From: Methylobacterium mesophilicum
Lineage (GTDB): Bacteria > Pseudomonadota > Alphaproteobacteria > Rhizobiales > Beijerinckiaceae
Assembly: GCF_022179445.1 (NCBI RefSeq)
Contig: NZ_BPQU01000020.1
Span: 1 to 64,000, forward strand
Reading direction: 5' to 3'
DNA length: 64,000 nt
Position 1 is the first letter of the stretch. Each line of letters starts with the position of its first letter. The notes under the pieces are model-generated. The model saw only the letters and a list, made by a program, of their open reading frames with translations, was not told the origin of the DNA and searched no databases. Position numbers and translations under genes: made by a program. Below are positions 34,551 through 43,433 of the stretch, in pieces.

Positions 34551-35680
34551 AGCGAAGCCCCGTACGGGGTCGCGGAATCGTTGAAATCGTAGTGCGGGTG
34601 GTGGAGCGAGGCACTGTCGCCGTTACCGATGAACATGTAGGCGCCGGGGCGGCGGCCGAGCATGTAGGAGAAGTCCTCTGCCGTCATCATCGGCGCGACG
34701 GTCCGGTCGACATTCTCCGCCCCGACCAGCGCCTCCGCCACGCCGGCCATGAAGTCGGTCTCGGCCGGGTGGTTCTCGGTGACCGGGTAGCTCGACCCGT
34801 ATTCGACCACGCCGGTGGCGCCGAAGGCCCCGGCCACCTCGGTGACCAGGGTCTCGATCCGCGCCTTGACCTGGCTGCGGACTGACTTGGAGAGCGTGCG
34901 CATGGTGCCTCGCATGGTCACGCTCTGCGGCAGCACGTTGAACGCCTCGCCGGCATCGAGCGCGCAGACCGAGACTACGGCCGAGTCCAGAGGATCGAGG
35001 TTGCGCGACACGATGCTCTGCAGGGCGATGATCACGTGGCTCGCCACCAGCACGCTGTCGACGGCGTTCTGCGGCAGGGCCGCGTGGCCGCCCCGCCCCT
35101 CGATGGTGAGGGTGAAGCGGTCGGTGGACGCCATGATCGGCCCGGGCCGGATCGCGAAGGTGCCGACCGCCATGCCGGGGATGTTGTGCATCCCGTAGAC
35201 CGATTCGATGCCGAACCGCTCCATCAGGCCGTCCTCGACCATCGCCTCGCCGCCGCCGCCGCCCTCCTCGGCCGGCTGGAAGATCAGCACCGCGGCACCG
35301 TCGAAGTCCCTTGTCTCGGCGAGGTACTTGGCCGCCCCGAGCAGCATCGTGGTGTGCCCGTCATGGCCGCAGGCGTGCATCTTGCCCGGCACCGTGGAGC
35401 GGTAGGGCAGGTCCCGGACCTCCTGGATCGGCAGCGCGTCCATGTCGGCGCGCAGCCCGATGGCGCGGTTCGAATTCCGGCCGTTGCCGCGGATCACCCC
35501 GACCACGCCGGTCCGGCCGATACCGGTCTCCACCGCGTCGCAGCCGAAGGCCCGCAGCTGATCGGCTACGAACCCCGCCGTCCGCTCCACGTCGTAGAGC
35601 AGCTCCGGGTGGGCGTGGAGGTCGTGCCGCCACGCGGTCATCGTGTCGGCGAAGGCGCGGATCCGTTCGAGGGCGGGCAT
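34508..35680 (-). CDS. M20-family amidohydrolase
   Basis: A 390-residue M20D peptidase/amidohydrolase, in the group of hippurate, indole-acetyl-amino-acid and N-acetyl-amino-acid hydrolases. Metal-binding residues are in WRHDLHAHPELLYD, GKMHACGHDGHTTMLLG and the Glu pair of QPAEEGGGG. A lid domain follows, then the final His in SLHHPHYDFND. The ATG at 35680 gives the usual N-terminus. The 3' end overlaps chrA. The natural substrate is unknown. Confidence 0.9.
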   Translation of the reverse strand: MPALERIRAFADTMTAWRHDLHAHPELLYDVERTAGFVADQLRAFGCDAVETGIGRTGVVGVIRGNGRNSNRAIGLRADMDALPIQEVRDLPYRSTVPGKMHACGHDGHTTMLLGAAKYLAETRDFDGAAVLIFQPAEEGGGGGEAMVEDGLMERFGIESVYGMHNIPGMAVGTFAIRPGPIMASTDRFTLTIEGRGGHAALPQNAVDSVLVASHVIIALQSIVSRNLDPLDSAVVSVCALDAGEAFNVLPQSVTMRGTMRTLSKSVRSQVKARIETLVTEVAGAFGATGVVEYGSSYPVTENHPAETDFMAGVAEALVGAENVDRTVAPMMTAEDFSYMLGRRPGAYMFIGNGDSASLHHPHYDFNDSATPYGASLWARLIETALPRTV

Positions 35681-35828
35681 GGGTCCGGGGCTTTCGTGGC
35701 CTTGAGGTCTCGGCGAGAGACTCGGCCGGTCCAGCAAAGCCGGGGCCAGACGCGGCGTCAACGGCCGCGCTTGTCGCGCAAAACTCCGAACCGCCTTCGA
35801 TCGATGATTTTGGACGTTGTTCGGCGGC

Positions 35829-35924
35829 TCAATGCGCCTTGCCGGTCAGCCACAACATGCCAAATCCAAGGGCAAGCCCCTCAAGCGGAACGGCGAGGAA
35901 ACTTGCGAACTGAAGTGTCGTCAT
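35829..35924 (-). CDS. Tiny membrane peptide (31 aa), third-party gene of the copper operon
   Basis: A 31-codon frame starting at ATG 35924, which overlaps the TGA of the preceding 87-residue gene as ATGA. The peptide is MTTLQFASFLAVP followed by LEGLALGFGMLWLTGKAH, enough for one transmembrane helix. The overlap, the same strand and the hydrophobic character argue that it is translated by coupling. No family is known for it. Confidence 0.5.
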   Translation of the reverse strand: MTTLQFASFLAVPLEGLALGFGMLWLTGKAH

Positions 35925-36184
35925 GGGTCCAGACTCCCGAGAGGGGATCGTGCCACCAGATCTAGGGTACTGCTCGACAACGAGAAAACGCCGAGCAGAA
36001 TGAAAGCGCCGGCAAGGAAGCCATATTGCTCCGTGACGATACCAAGGGCCGTGATGAAGGGTGAGAGGCCGCCGACAGCGAAGACAGCAATGGACAAGCC
36101 ATTGATATAAGTCGCCGTCAGCTTCGCCTGCTCGTTGGCGACAAACTTACGCCGAGCGTCCACCTCCGGTATTAAACCCGTCAT
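35921..36184 (-). CDS. Small two-helix membrane protein (87 aa)
   Basis: An 87-residue protein with a charged start (MTGLIPEVDARRKFVANEQAK) broken by LTATYINGL and two hydrophobic helices, about residues 28-48 and 55-75. GGAGGGGG immediately upstream is one of the strongest ribosome sites in the window and lies within the cueR end; the gene begins two bases after the cueR stop. It is somewhat less G+C rich than its neighbours. Similar short proteins in rhizobia are loosely called amino acid transporters; that label is not supported. Confidence 0.75.
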   Translation of the reverse strand: MTGLIPEVDARRKFVANEQAKLTATYINGLSIAVFAVGGLSPFITALGIVTEQYGFLAGAFILLGVFSLSSSTLDLVARSPLGSLDP

Positions 36185-36186
36185 TC

Positions 36187-36657
36187 TCACCCCCTCCGCA
36201 CAGGGCTCCGCTGACCCAGACCGCGACTCGATGTTCGAGTTAAGCGCGGCCCATCCGACGTGGCGAGGTCGTCGAGGATCGGGCAATCAGGCCGCTGGTC
36301 GCCGCAGCAGCTTTCGGCGAGGCGCTCCAGGGTCCGGGCCATGCCCTCCAGCTCGCCGATCCGGCGGCGCAGGTCGGCGATCTGCTCCTCGGCGATCGCC
36401 TTCACGCCGGCGCTCGGCCGGGCGCGGTCGCGCCACAGTGCCAGCAGGTCCGCGATGGCCTCGACGCTGAAGCCGAGGTCGCGGGCGCGGCGGACGAACC
36501 GCAGGGTGTGCAGGTCCGCGTCGTCGTAGTGGCGGTAGCCCGCCTCGGAGCGGGTCGCGGGCGGCAGCAGGCCGGTCGCCTCGTACCAGCGGATCATCTT
36601 GGCCGAGACGCCGGTGCGCCGGGCCGCCTCGCCGATGGTGATGGGTCCCGCGCTCAT
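36187..36657 (-). CDS. cueR: Cu(I)-responsive MerR-family regulator CueR
   Basis: A 156-residue MerR-type activator. The winged-helix DNA-binding part (ITIGEAARRTGVSAKMIRWY) precedes the dimerisation coiled coil. The metal loop is Cys117 and Cys125 with seven residues between (CCGDQRPDCPILDDL), the spacing of Cu(I)-sensing CueR. Gln or His variants of other MerR types are absent. After the usual end the protein continues about 25 residues. It overlaps the copA stop by four bases, so it autoregulates with copA. Confidence 0.94.
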   Translation of the reverse strand: MSAGPITIGEAARRTGVSAKMIRWYEATGLLPPATRSEAGYRHYDDADLHTLRFVRRARDLGFSVEAIADLLALWRDRARPSAGVKAIAEEQIADLRRRIGELEGMARTLERLAESCCGDQRPDCPILDDLATSDGPRLTRTSSRGLGQRSPVRRG

Positions 36658-39170
36658 GCCGGCCTCGGCACCGGCGCGGATGCTTCGGCGGCGGGCGCGG
36701 CCCGGCCCCCGGCCCGGCGCAGCCGCAGGGCGTTGCCGAGGACGAAGACGCTCGAGAACGCCATCGCGCCCGCGGCCAGGACCGGCGACAGGGCCGGCCC
36801 GCCGAACGGCACCAGCAGGCCCGCGGCCACGGGGATCAGCGCCGCGTTGTAGGCGAAAGCCCAGAACAGGTTCTGGCGGATGTTGGCCATCACCGCCCGG
36901 GACAGGGCGAGCGCCTCCACCAGCGCCTGCGGCTCCCCCGACATCAGCACCACGTCGGCGCTCTCGACGGCGATGTCGGTGCCGGTGCCGATGGCGAGGC
37001 CGACATCGGCCTCGGCCAGGGCCGGGGCATCGTTGATGCCGTCGCCCACGAAGGCCACGGGCCCATGCGCCGCCCGCAATCCCTTCACGGTTTCGACCTT
37101 GCCCCCGGGCAGGATCCCGGCCGCCACATCGTCGATGCCGAGGTTCTTCGCGATCCCGGCGGCGGTGCGGGCGTCGTCGCCCGTCACCATCGCCACCACG
37201 AGGCCCTGCGCCTTCAGCGCCGCCACGGCCTCGCGGGCGCCCGGCTTCACCGGGTCGGCCACGGCCAGCAATCCGGCATGGCGGCCGTCGAGGGCGAGGT
37301 GGATCGGGCTCTTGCCGTCTACGGCCAGCTCTCCGGCCCGGGCTGCGAGGTCCGGGTCCAGGGCGATGCCGAGCCGGTCGAGGTAGCGCGGCGCGCCGAG
37401 AGCCACGCGTCGGCCCGCGACCCGTCCGGATACGCCGAACCCCTCCACCGCCTCGAAGCGCTCCGGCTCGGACCTGTCGAGGCCCCGGGCGCGGGCGGCC
37501 GCCACCACGGCGCCGGCCAGCGGATGCTCGGACCGGCTCTCCAGGCCGGCCGCCAGCGCCAGCGCCTCGTCCTCCGCGAAACCCGCGGCCACGACGAGAT
37601 CGGTGACCCGCGGGCGGCCCTCGGTGAGGGTACCGGTCTTGTCGAGCGCGACGACGCGCACGTCGCGCAGGCGTTGCAGGGCCGCGCCGTCGCGGAACAG
37701 GATGCCCCGGCCCGCCGCCCGCCCGGTCCCGACCAGGATGGCGGTGGGCGTGGCCAACCCCATGGCGCAGGGGCAGGCGATGATCAGCACCGCCACGGCG
37801 TTGACCAGGGCCGGCCCGAGGGCGGGGGCCGGGGCCAAGATCAGCCAGCCCAGGAAGGTCGCGAGCGCGATCCCGATCACCGCCGGCACGAAGCGCCCGG
37901 TGACGCGATCGACCAGCGCCTGGATCGGCAGCTTGCCGCCCTGCGCCCGCTCCACCAGGGCGGCGATCTGCGCCAGCACGGTGGCGCCGCCGACCGCGTC
38001 GACCCGCAGGTCGAGGCTGCCGCGCCCGTTGAGGGTGCCGCCGACCATGTGGTCCCCCGGCCCCTTGCGCACCGGCACGGGCTCCCCCGTCACCATGCTC
38101 TCGTCGACATGGCTCGTGCCGGACACGACCGCGCCGTCGGCCGCGACCCGCTCGCCGGGTCTGACGCGGACCACATCGCCGATGCGGAGTTCCGCCAGCG
38201 GCACCTCGGTCTCGGCCCCGTCGCGGATCACCCGGGCGGACTTGGGCGCCAGATCCATCAGCCGCGCGATGGCCTGACCGGTCCGGCCCCGGGCGCCGGC
38301 CTCCAGATTCCGCCCGAGCAGGATCAGCGTGACGATCAGCACGCTGGCCTCGAAATAGAGATGCGCCGCGCCCGCGGGCAGCAAGCCTGGGGTCAGGGCC
38401 GAGACCAGGGAGTAAAGGTAGGCGGCCCCCGCCCCGAGGGCGACCAGGGCGTTCATGTCGGGATGGCCGCGCAGCAGGCCCGGTACGCCCCGCAGGAAGA
38501 AGCGGCGGCCGGGCCAGGCGAGCACCAGGGTCGCCAGGGCGGCCTGGACCAGGGCCGCGGCCGGGCCGGCATGGAAGCCGGGCAGGACGTGGCCGCCCAT
38601 GTGGCCGCCCATGTCGAGGACGACCACCGGGGCGGACAGCAAAGCCGCCGCGGCGAGGTCGCGGCGGAGCGCGCGGCCCTCGGCCTGCTGCCGGGTCGCG
38701 GGATCGATTCGCGGCCCGTCGTCGAGGGGGCGGGCCTCGTAGCCTGCCGCCGCCACGGCCGCCACGAGGTCGCCGGTGGAGACCAGGCCCTCCGGATGGC
38801 GGATCGCGGCCTGGCCGGTGACCAGGTTGACGCTGGCGCCGCTCACCCCCGGCAGGGCGGCGAGCGCGCGCTCGACCCGTCCGACGCAGGACGCGCAGGA
38901 CATCCCCGCGACGGCGATCCGGCTCTCGGTCTCCGGGACCGGGTAGCCGGCATCCGCCAGCGCGGCCGCGGCGTCGGCCGGACCCGCGCCGCCGTCGAGG
39001 ACGAGGCTGGCGCGGTTGGTGGCGAGGTTGACCGCCACGTCGCGGGCACCGGGCAGCGCCTTCAGGGCGCGCTCGACCCGCCCGACGCAGGACGCGCAGG
39101 ACATCCCGTCGACGGGGAAGCTCAGGGAGACGGGTTCGGGCACGGGGGCGGTTCCGATCGAAGCATCCAT
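36654..39170 (-). CDS. copA: Copper-exporting P1B-type ATPase CopA
   Basis: An 838-residue Cu(I) efflux ATPase. Two N-terminal heavy-metal domains carry GMSCASC (first pair Cys25/Cys28). The membrane part includes the CPC ion site in IACPCAMGLATP. Catalytic blocks are VTGEPVPV (actuator), DKTGTLTEG (phosphorylated Asp) and GDGINDAPALAEADVG (hinge). It pumps Cu(I) to the periplasm. It is the first gene of the operon copA-cueR-87aa-31aa and has a CueR-type promoter immediately upstream. Confidence 0.97.
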   Translation of the reverse strand: MDASIGTAPVPEPVSLSFPVDGMSCASCVGRVERALKALPGARDVAVNLATNRASLVLDGGAGPADAAAALADAGYPVPETESRIAVAGMSCASCVGRVERALAALPGVSGASVNLVTGQAAIRHPEGLVSTGDLVAAVAAAGYEARPLDDGPRIDPATRQQAEGRALRRDLAAAALLSAPVVVLDMGGHMGGHVLPGFHAGPAAALVQAALATLVLAWPGRRFFLRGVPGLLRGHPDMNALVALGAGAAYLYSLVSALTPGLLPAGAAHLYFEASVLIVTLILLGRNLEAGARGRTGQAIARLMDLAPKSARVIRDGAETEVPLAELRIGDVVRVRPGERVAADGAVVSGTSHVDESMVTGEPVPVRKGPGDHMVGGTLNGRGSLDLRVDAVGGATVLAQIAALVERAQGGKLPIQALVDRVTGRFVPAVIGIALATFLGWLILAPAPALGPALVNAVAVLIIACPCAMGLATPTAILVGTGRAAGRGILFRDGAALQRLRDVRVVALDKTGTLTEGRPRVTDLVVAAGFAEDEALALAAGLESRSEHPLAGAVVAAARARGLDRSEPERFEAVEGFGVSGRVAGRRVALGAPRYLDRLGIALDPDLAARAGELAVDGKSPIHLALDGRHAGLLAVADPVKPGAREAVAALKAQGLVVAMVTGDDARTAAGIAKNLGIDDVAAGILPGGKVETVKGLRAAHGPVAFVGDGINDAPALAEADVGLAIGTGTDIAVESADVVLMSGEPQALVEALALSRAVMANIRQNLFWAFAYNAALIPVAAGLLVPFGGPALSPVLAAGAMAFSSVFVLGNALRLRRAGGRAAPAAEASAPVPRPA

Positions 39171-39186
39171 GCCGCCTCAGATGGGG

Positions 39187-39208
39187 CTTCCCATCATGGG
39201 AAGGTCAA
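39187..39208 (-). promoter_or_regulatory. CueR-type operator and promoter of copA
   Basis: A perfect 17-base palindrome CTTCCCATCATGGGAAG lies next to a minus-strand -35 element TTGACC (39203-39208). This is the arrangement of MerR-family promoters with a 19-20-base spacer under the regulator. The -10 is weak (CATCTG around 39178-39183). That places the transcript start within a few bases of the copA ATG, so the mRNA may be nearly leaderless. Confidence 0.82.
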
Positions 39209-39416
39209 GGGCCTTGCGGATCGCGTTGCCGAATCGCGGATGGGCCGACAGAGTGGGCGGGCATCGGTATGCGATCGGATTCCTTCGTCGGGCCGGGTAA
39301 CGCGTGGGTAGCTCGAAATGCGGGGCCCCGCTCCCGTGCGGGCTAACGGATTCACTTATTGCAGTCCGGATGGTTCTGGGCCGCGAGAGAAACCTGTCCC
39401 AGGCCAACACGCGCCG

Positions 39417-39600
39417 CCCCTCCCCCCTCTGCGGGGGAGGGTGGCCCCTGCGTCAGCAGGGGTCGGGAGAGGGGAACCCGGGTTCAGGAGGGGGCGCGAC
39501 TGGCCTGACGGGCGAAGTCCTGTTCTGCACCGTTGCTCCCCTCTCCCGACCCGGCCTGACGGCCGGCCCACCCTCCCCCGCAGAGGGGGGAGGGAGACGC
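39417..39600. repeat. Paired inverted palindromic repeats, copies b and c
   Basis: Copy b (39420-39475) and copy c (39536-39595) are the same repeat in opposite orientation, with 60 bases between them. Each has the CCCCTCTCCCGACC end and the GCAGAGGGG end with a private small palindrome in the middle (CCCCTGCGTCAGCAGGGG in b, GGCCTGACGGCC in c). The remaining intergenic DNA between copA and the GST gene shows no gene. Confidence 0.85.
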
Positions 39601-39673
39601 GCTTGGGGTCAGCCTTGGCCCACATCCACCAGCCGATATGTGAACCGTGTCACCCAGCACTGCGAGGCCGCCG

Positions 39674-40285
39674 ATGACTGAACCACTGGTCATCTACGGG
39701 GATCCGGGCTCCGGGAACTGCCTGAAGGTCAAATGGGTGGCCGATCATCTCGGCATCCCGGCGACGTGGCGCACCATCGATGTGCCGGGCGGCGGGGCGC
39801 GTGAGCCGGCGTTCCTGGCGCTGAACCCCGCCGGCCGGGTGCCCCTGGTCGTCTTCCCCGACGGCGAGACGCTGTCGGAGTCGAACGCGATCATCATCCA
39901 TCTGGCCGAAGGCTCGGCGTTGATTCCCGAAGCGGCGCGGGCCCGGGCCCGGATGCTGCAATGGATGTTCTGGGAGCAGTACAGCCACGAGCCCTACATC
40001 GCGGTCCGCCGCTACCAGATGCATTACCTCAAGCGCGCACCGGAGGCGCTCGATCCGAAGCTCGCGGAGCGCGGCGCGGACGCGCTCCGGCTGATGCAGG
40101 CGACGCTCGAACGCTCCGCCTTCATGGCCGGCGGCGTGCTGACGCTCGCCGACGTGGCGCTTGTCGCCTACACCCGCATGGCCCACGAGGGCGGCTTCGA
40201 CCTGGCCGCCTACCCGGCCATCCGCGCCTGGATCCCGCGGGTCGAGGCCGGGCTCGGGATCGACCCCTATGCCGGCCCGGCCTGA
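39674..40285 (+). CDS. Glutathione S-transferase family protein
   Basis: A 203-residue GST. The thioredoxin-like N-terminal domain has YGDPGSGNCLKVKWVADHLG at the start, the cis-Pro segment GRVPLVVFPDGETLSESNAII with the Glu-Ser glutathione site, and an all-helical C-terminal domain (FMAGGVLTLADVALVAYTRM). The nucleophile may be Ser or Cys near residue 13-15. Its role could be detoxification or thiol transfer; no substrate is suggested by neighbours. The end overlaps the convergent histidine kinase gene by 19 bases. Confidence 0.88.
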   Translation: MTEPLVIYGDPGSGNCLKVKWVADHLGIPATWRTIDVPGGGAREPAFLALNPAGRVPLVVFPDGETLSESNAIIIHLAEGSALIPEAARARARMLQWMFWEQYSHEPYIAVRRYQMHYLKRAPEALDPKLAERGADALRLMQATLERSAFMAGGVLTLADVALVAYTRMAHEGGFDLAAYPAIRAWIPRVEAGLGIDPYAGPA

Positions 40286-41541
40286 TCGGCGACCCGGGCC
40301 ACCTCGGCGTCGCCGCCGTATTCCGGCAGGCTGACGCGCACGGTGGTCCCCTGCCCGACCGTACTCTCGATGGCGAGGCGGCCCCGGTGGCGGTTGAGGC
40401 TGTGCTTGACGATGGCGAGGCCGAGGCCCGTCCCGCCCCGGGCGCGGCTTGAGGCCACGTCGACCCGGTAGAAGCGCTCGGTCAGGCGCGGGATGTGCTC
40501 GGGCGGGATGCCGGGGCCGTCATCCGTCACCGACAGCACGATCCGGCGGCCGAGCCGGGGGTCGTCCTCCCGGGACAGGCCGACGCCGACATGGCCGCCG
40601 CCGTACTTCACGGCGTTCTCGATCAGGTTCTCGATCACCCGGGCGAGCTCGTCGGCATCCCCGGGCACGGGATATGGGCCGTCGCCGTCCGCGAACCGCA
40701 CGGTGGCGCCCCGCGCCTCGGCGGGGGGCCCCTGCGCGTCGACCATCTGGCGGGCGAGCGCCCCGAGATCGACCACGGTGGTCGGGGCCACGTGCTCGCG
40801 CAGCTCGATCCGCGACAGGGACAGCAGGTCGTCGATCAGCCGGGTCATGCGCTGGGCCTGGACGCGCATGATCTCCAGGAAGCGCTCGCGCGCCTGCGTG
40901 TCCTCGCGGGCCGGGCCCTGCAGGGTCTCGATGAAGCCGATCAGGGTGGCCAGCGGCGTGCGTAGCTCGTGGCTGGCATTGGCCACGAAATCGACCCGCA
41001 TCGCCTCGAGCCGGCGGGCCGAGGTGAGGTCGCGCAGGAACAGCACCGCGCTGACCCCCGACCCGTCGGGCATCGGCAGGGCGCCGATCTGGACCTCGAA
41101 GGTCCGCTCCAGAGGCACCCGTGTCGACAGAGGGACCCGGCGGGGCATGCCGGAACTCAGCACCGCCTCGACCCCGTCGAGGACCTCCGGGCTGCGCAGC
41201 GCGAAGGACAGGGGCCGGGCCTGAAGCAGGGCCGGCAGCAGCACCCGGGCCGCCGGGTTGGCCTCCACCACCAGGGTGCGGCGGTCCACCAGGATGACCG
41301 GATCGGGCACGTGGGCCAGCAGCGCCTCGGCGATCGCGTGGCGCTGGGCCGTCGCCGCCGGCCGCGGCCGCGGGGCCTCCGGGCCGCGCCCCCCGAGCCA
41401 GCCGCCGAGGCAGACCGAGCCGAGGCCGGCCAGGATCAGCGGAAGGTCGAGCCGGCCGGACAGCGCGAGGGCGACGGCGAACAGGCCGGCCGCGATGGCA
41501 GCGCCCGTCCAGGCCTGGGAACTGCGCGGGCGGTCGGTCAT
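40267..41541 (-). CDS. PhoR-like sensor histidine kinase
   Basis: A 424-residue membrane kinase. Two hydrophobic segments (about residues 13-30 and 33-50) are followed by a PAS domain (LLAHVPDPVILVDRRTLVVE), a dimerisation/H-box (FVANASHELRTPLATLIGF), and the ATPase domain with N (NLIENAVKYGG), G1 (DDGPGIPPEHI), F and G2 (GGTGLGLAIVKHSL) boxes. This is the layout of PhoR. No response regulator or pst genes are adjacent, so the phosphate role is an inference. It lies 22 bases after the membrane protein gene on the same strand. Confidence 0.9.
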   Translation of the reverse strand: MTDRPRSSQAWTGAAIAAGLFAVALALSGRLDLPLILAGLGSVCLGGWLGGRGPEAPRPRPAATAQRHAIAEALLAHVPDPVILVDRRTLVVEANPAARVLLPALLQARPLSFALRSPEVLDGVEAVLSSGMPRRVPLSTRVPLERTFEVQIGALPMPDGSGVSAVLFLRDLTSARRLEAMRVDFVANASHELRTPLATLIGFIETLQGPAREDTQARERFLEIMRVQAQRMTRLIDDLLSLSRIELREHVAPTTVVDLGALARQMVDAQGPPAEARGATVRFADGDGPYPVPGDADELARVIENLIENAVKYGGGHVGVGLSREDDPRLGRRIVLSVTDDGPGIPPEHIPRLTERFYRVDVASSRARGGTGLGLAIVKHSLNRHRGRLAIESTVGQGTTVRVSLPEYGGDAEVARVADQAGPA

Positions 41542-41563
41542 GGTCGACGGCGGTCCGGTGGGG

Positions 41564-42652
41564 TTACCGGGACTCGGTGTCGTCGGGCCAGGGGCGGCCG
41601 GACGGGCCGGCCGTGCCTTCCGGCGGCCCCGGATCGCGCGCGCCGCCGGCCCGCTTCACGATCTCGTAGAGACCCAGCATCGCCAGGGCGACCATGAACG
41701 GCACGACGTAGTAGCAGCCCCGGAACAGCAGCAGCGAAGTCAGCACCTCGTTGCGCGGCAGGCTCGACAGGGCGAGCAACACGGTGGCTTCGAACACCCC
41801 GATGCCCCCGGGGGCGTTGGAGGCGATGCCCAGCATCGCGGCCAGCACGTAGATCGCCAGGAAGGTGGTGAAGCCCAGCGTCATCCCCTGGGGCAGCAGG
41901 ACGTAGAGCACCGCCGCCGCCGCGCAGACGTCGCCGATCCCGACGATCATCTGGCCGATCGAAACCGAGGCGCCCGGCAGCTCCAGCCGCCACTGCTTGA
42001 CCGTGATGCTGCGCTTCTTGGCCGAGACCCAGGCGAGGTAGCCCAGCACCAGGCCGAGGGCCACGAGGCCGACGCCCTGGTTGATCCGGATCGACGTGAA
42101 GGCGAGCCCGGCGAGCTGGCCGGCCTCGATGATCAGGCTCAGGCCCAGCACCACGCCCATGCCGAGCCAGAAGGTGAAGCCCGCGATGACCGTGAGCGCG
42201 GCGATCTTGGCCGTGGACAGGCCCTGCCGGGCGTAGATCCAGTAGCGGATCGTGCCGGCGGTCAGCAGCGGGAAGCCGAGGGTGAAGCTCACCGCGTAGC
42301 TGGTGAACGAGGCGAGCGCGGTGATCCGGTACGGCACCTTGATCCGCAGCTGGCGCAGGGCCAGCGCGTCGTAGCCCGTCAGGAACAGGTAGCTGATCCC
42401 GACGAACAGGAAGGCCAGGCCGAGCTGCTCGCCGGTGGCCGCCGCCACCGCCGCCCGCACCTCCGCCCAGCTCACGCTCTGGACGAGCTTCCACAGCACG
42501 CCGAGAGAGACCGCGAACAGCACGATGCTGGCGGCCGTGCCGATCCAGGCGTACCGGCCGGTCCAGCTCTTGCGCGGCTTGTCCGCGACAGCGTCGTGCT
42601 TGACCGGCTCGACCGGCTCCGCCGGTCCCCGGTGCTGTCCCTGAAAGTTCAT
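41564..42652 (-). CDS. Lysylphosphatidylglycerol synthase TM-region (UPF0104) protein
   Basis: A 362-residue protein with about eight transmembrane helices, in the family of the MprF flippase-like domain without its synthase half. Recognisable parts are GYDALALRQLRIKVPY, ASFTSYAVSFTLGFPLLTAG (broken before TIRYWIYA) and the glycine motif SNAPGGIGVFEATVLLAL. Family members are thought to flip or bind lipids; hopanoid- and glycolipid-linked relatives exist. The ATG at 42652 is chosen because upstream sequence is low-complexity; ribosome-site support is weak. Confidence 0.82.
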   Translation of the reverse strand: MNFQGQHRGPAEPVEPVKHDAVADKPRKSWTGRYAWIGTAASIVLFAVSLGVLWKLVQSVSWAEVRAAVAAATGEQLGLAFLFVGISYLFLTGYDALALRQLRIKVPYRITALASFTSYAVSFTLGFPLLTAGTIRYWIYARQGLSTAKIAALTVIAGFTFWLGMGVVLGLSLIIEAGQLAGLAFTSIRINQGVGLVALGLVLGYLAWVSAKKRSITVKQWRLELPGASVSIGQMIVGIGDVCAAAAVLYVLLPQGMTLGFTTFLAIYVLAAMLGIASNAPGGIGVFEATVLLALSSLPRNEVLTSLLLFRGCYYVVPFMVALAMLGLYEIVKRAGGARDPGPPEGTAGPSGRPWPDDTESR

Positions 42653-42803
42653 GCCGTTCGGCGTCCGCCCTTCCGGCTGCGCGGCCCGGCCGAAGGCCTG
42701 CGCCCGTACCGGATGATCCCGGACCGCGGCCCGTTGCCTCGCCATGTAGGCCGAACCGGCGCCCAAGGCCAGGGAAGGCCGGGATCCGATGGGGATCCGA
42801 TCC

Positions 42804-43433
42804 TCAGCGCGGGGCGCGGCACAGGATCGCCGCCGCCTCCGACAGGCCCCGCCGGATCCGCGCGGGCACCTCCGGGGCGGTGCAGACATAGGTCGGGCTC
42901 GGGTGGGGGACCGCGATCAGCGGCAGGCCCGGGCGCAGGGCCGCGATCGCCGGCGCCGCCCCGCCGGCGGTGCGTCCGGCCAGCACCGCCACGGCGAGCC
43001 CGGGCAGCAGGTCCAGCAGCGGCGCCAGATAGGGCGCGGCCGCCGCGACCTCCGCCCGGCGCGGGGCCCGGTTGAGGGCGCCCGCCGCGTGGATCAGCCA
43101 GGGCACCGCATTCCAGATCAGGGTGTCGCCCCGCGCGATGCCGGCCTCCTGCAGGAAGCCGAACAGGTTGGCGGCGGTGCCGTTGGCGCTGTCGCGGGTG
43201 ACGAAGCCGGTGCGCAGCACGGCCGGCCCCGGCGTCTCCAGGAGCAGCAGCATCCGGGCCGCGACGCCGCCGTCCAGGGGATCGGGCACCGGGACCGGCG
43301 CGCCCCGCTCGGCGGCGATCCGGTCGGCCAGCGCGCGGATCGGGGCGATGTGCGGCGCGTCGATCAGGGCCCGGCGGGCCGCGAGCGCCGCCGGGTCGGC
43401 GAGGGATTTGGGAGCCTGCGGCTCAGGCGGCAT
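42804..43433 (-). CDS. Uracil-DNA glycosylase superfamily protein
   Basis: A 209-residue protein of the UDG fold. The N-terminal motif is replaced by VTRDSANGTAANLFGFLQEA and DTLIWNAVPW, and the C-terminal His motif by VPHPSPTYV. The central GRTAGG strand is normal. The typical catalytic Asp of family 1 enzymes is not evident, so this is a divergent family that may act on other glycosidic bonds. It overlaps the deacetylase gene by 11 bases and is the last gene of the GT4/PIG-L set, so a DNA repair role should not be assumed. Confidence 0.75.
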   Translation of the reverse strand: MPPEPQAPKSLADPAALAARRALIDAPHIAPIRALADRIAAERGAPVPVPDPLDGGVAARMLLLLETPGPAVLRTGFVTRDSANGTAANLFGFLQEAGIARGDTLIWNAVPWLIHAAGALNRAPRRAEVAAAAPYLAPLLDLLPGLAVAVLAGRTAGGAAPAIAALRPGLPLIAVPHPSPTYVCTAPEVPARIRRGLSEAAAILCRAPR

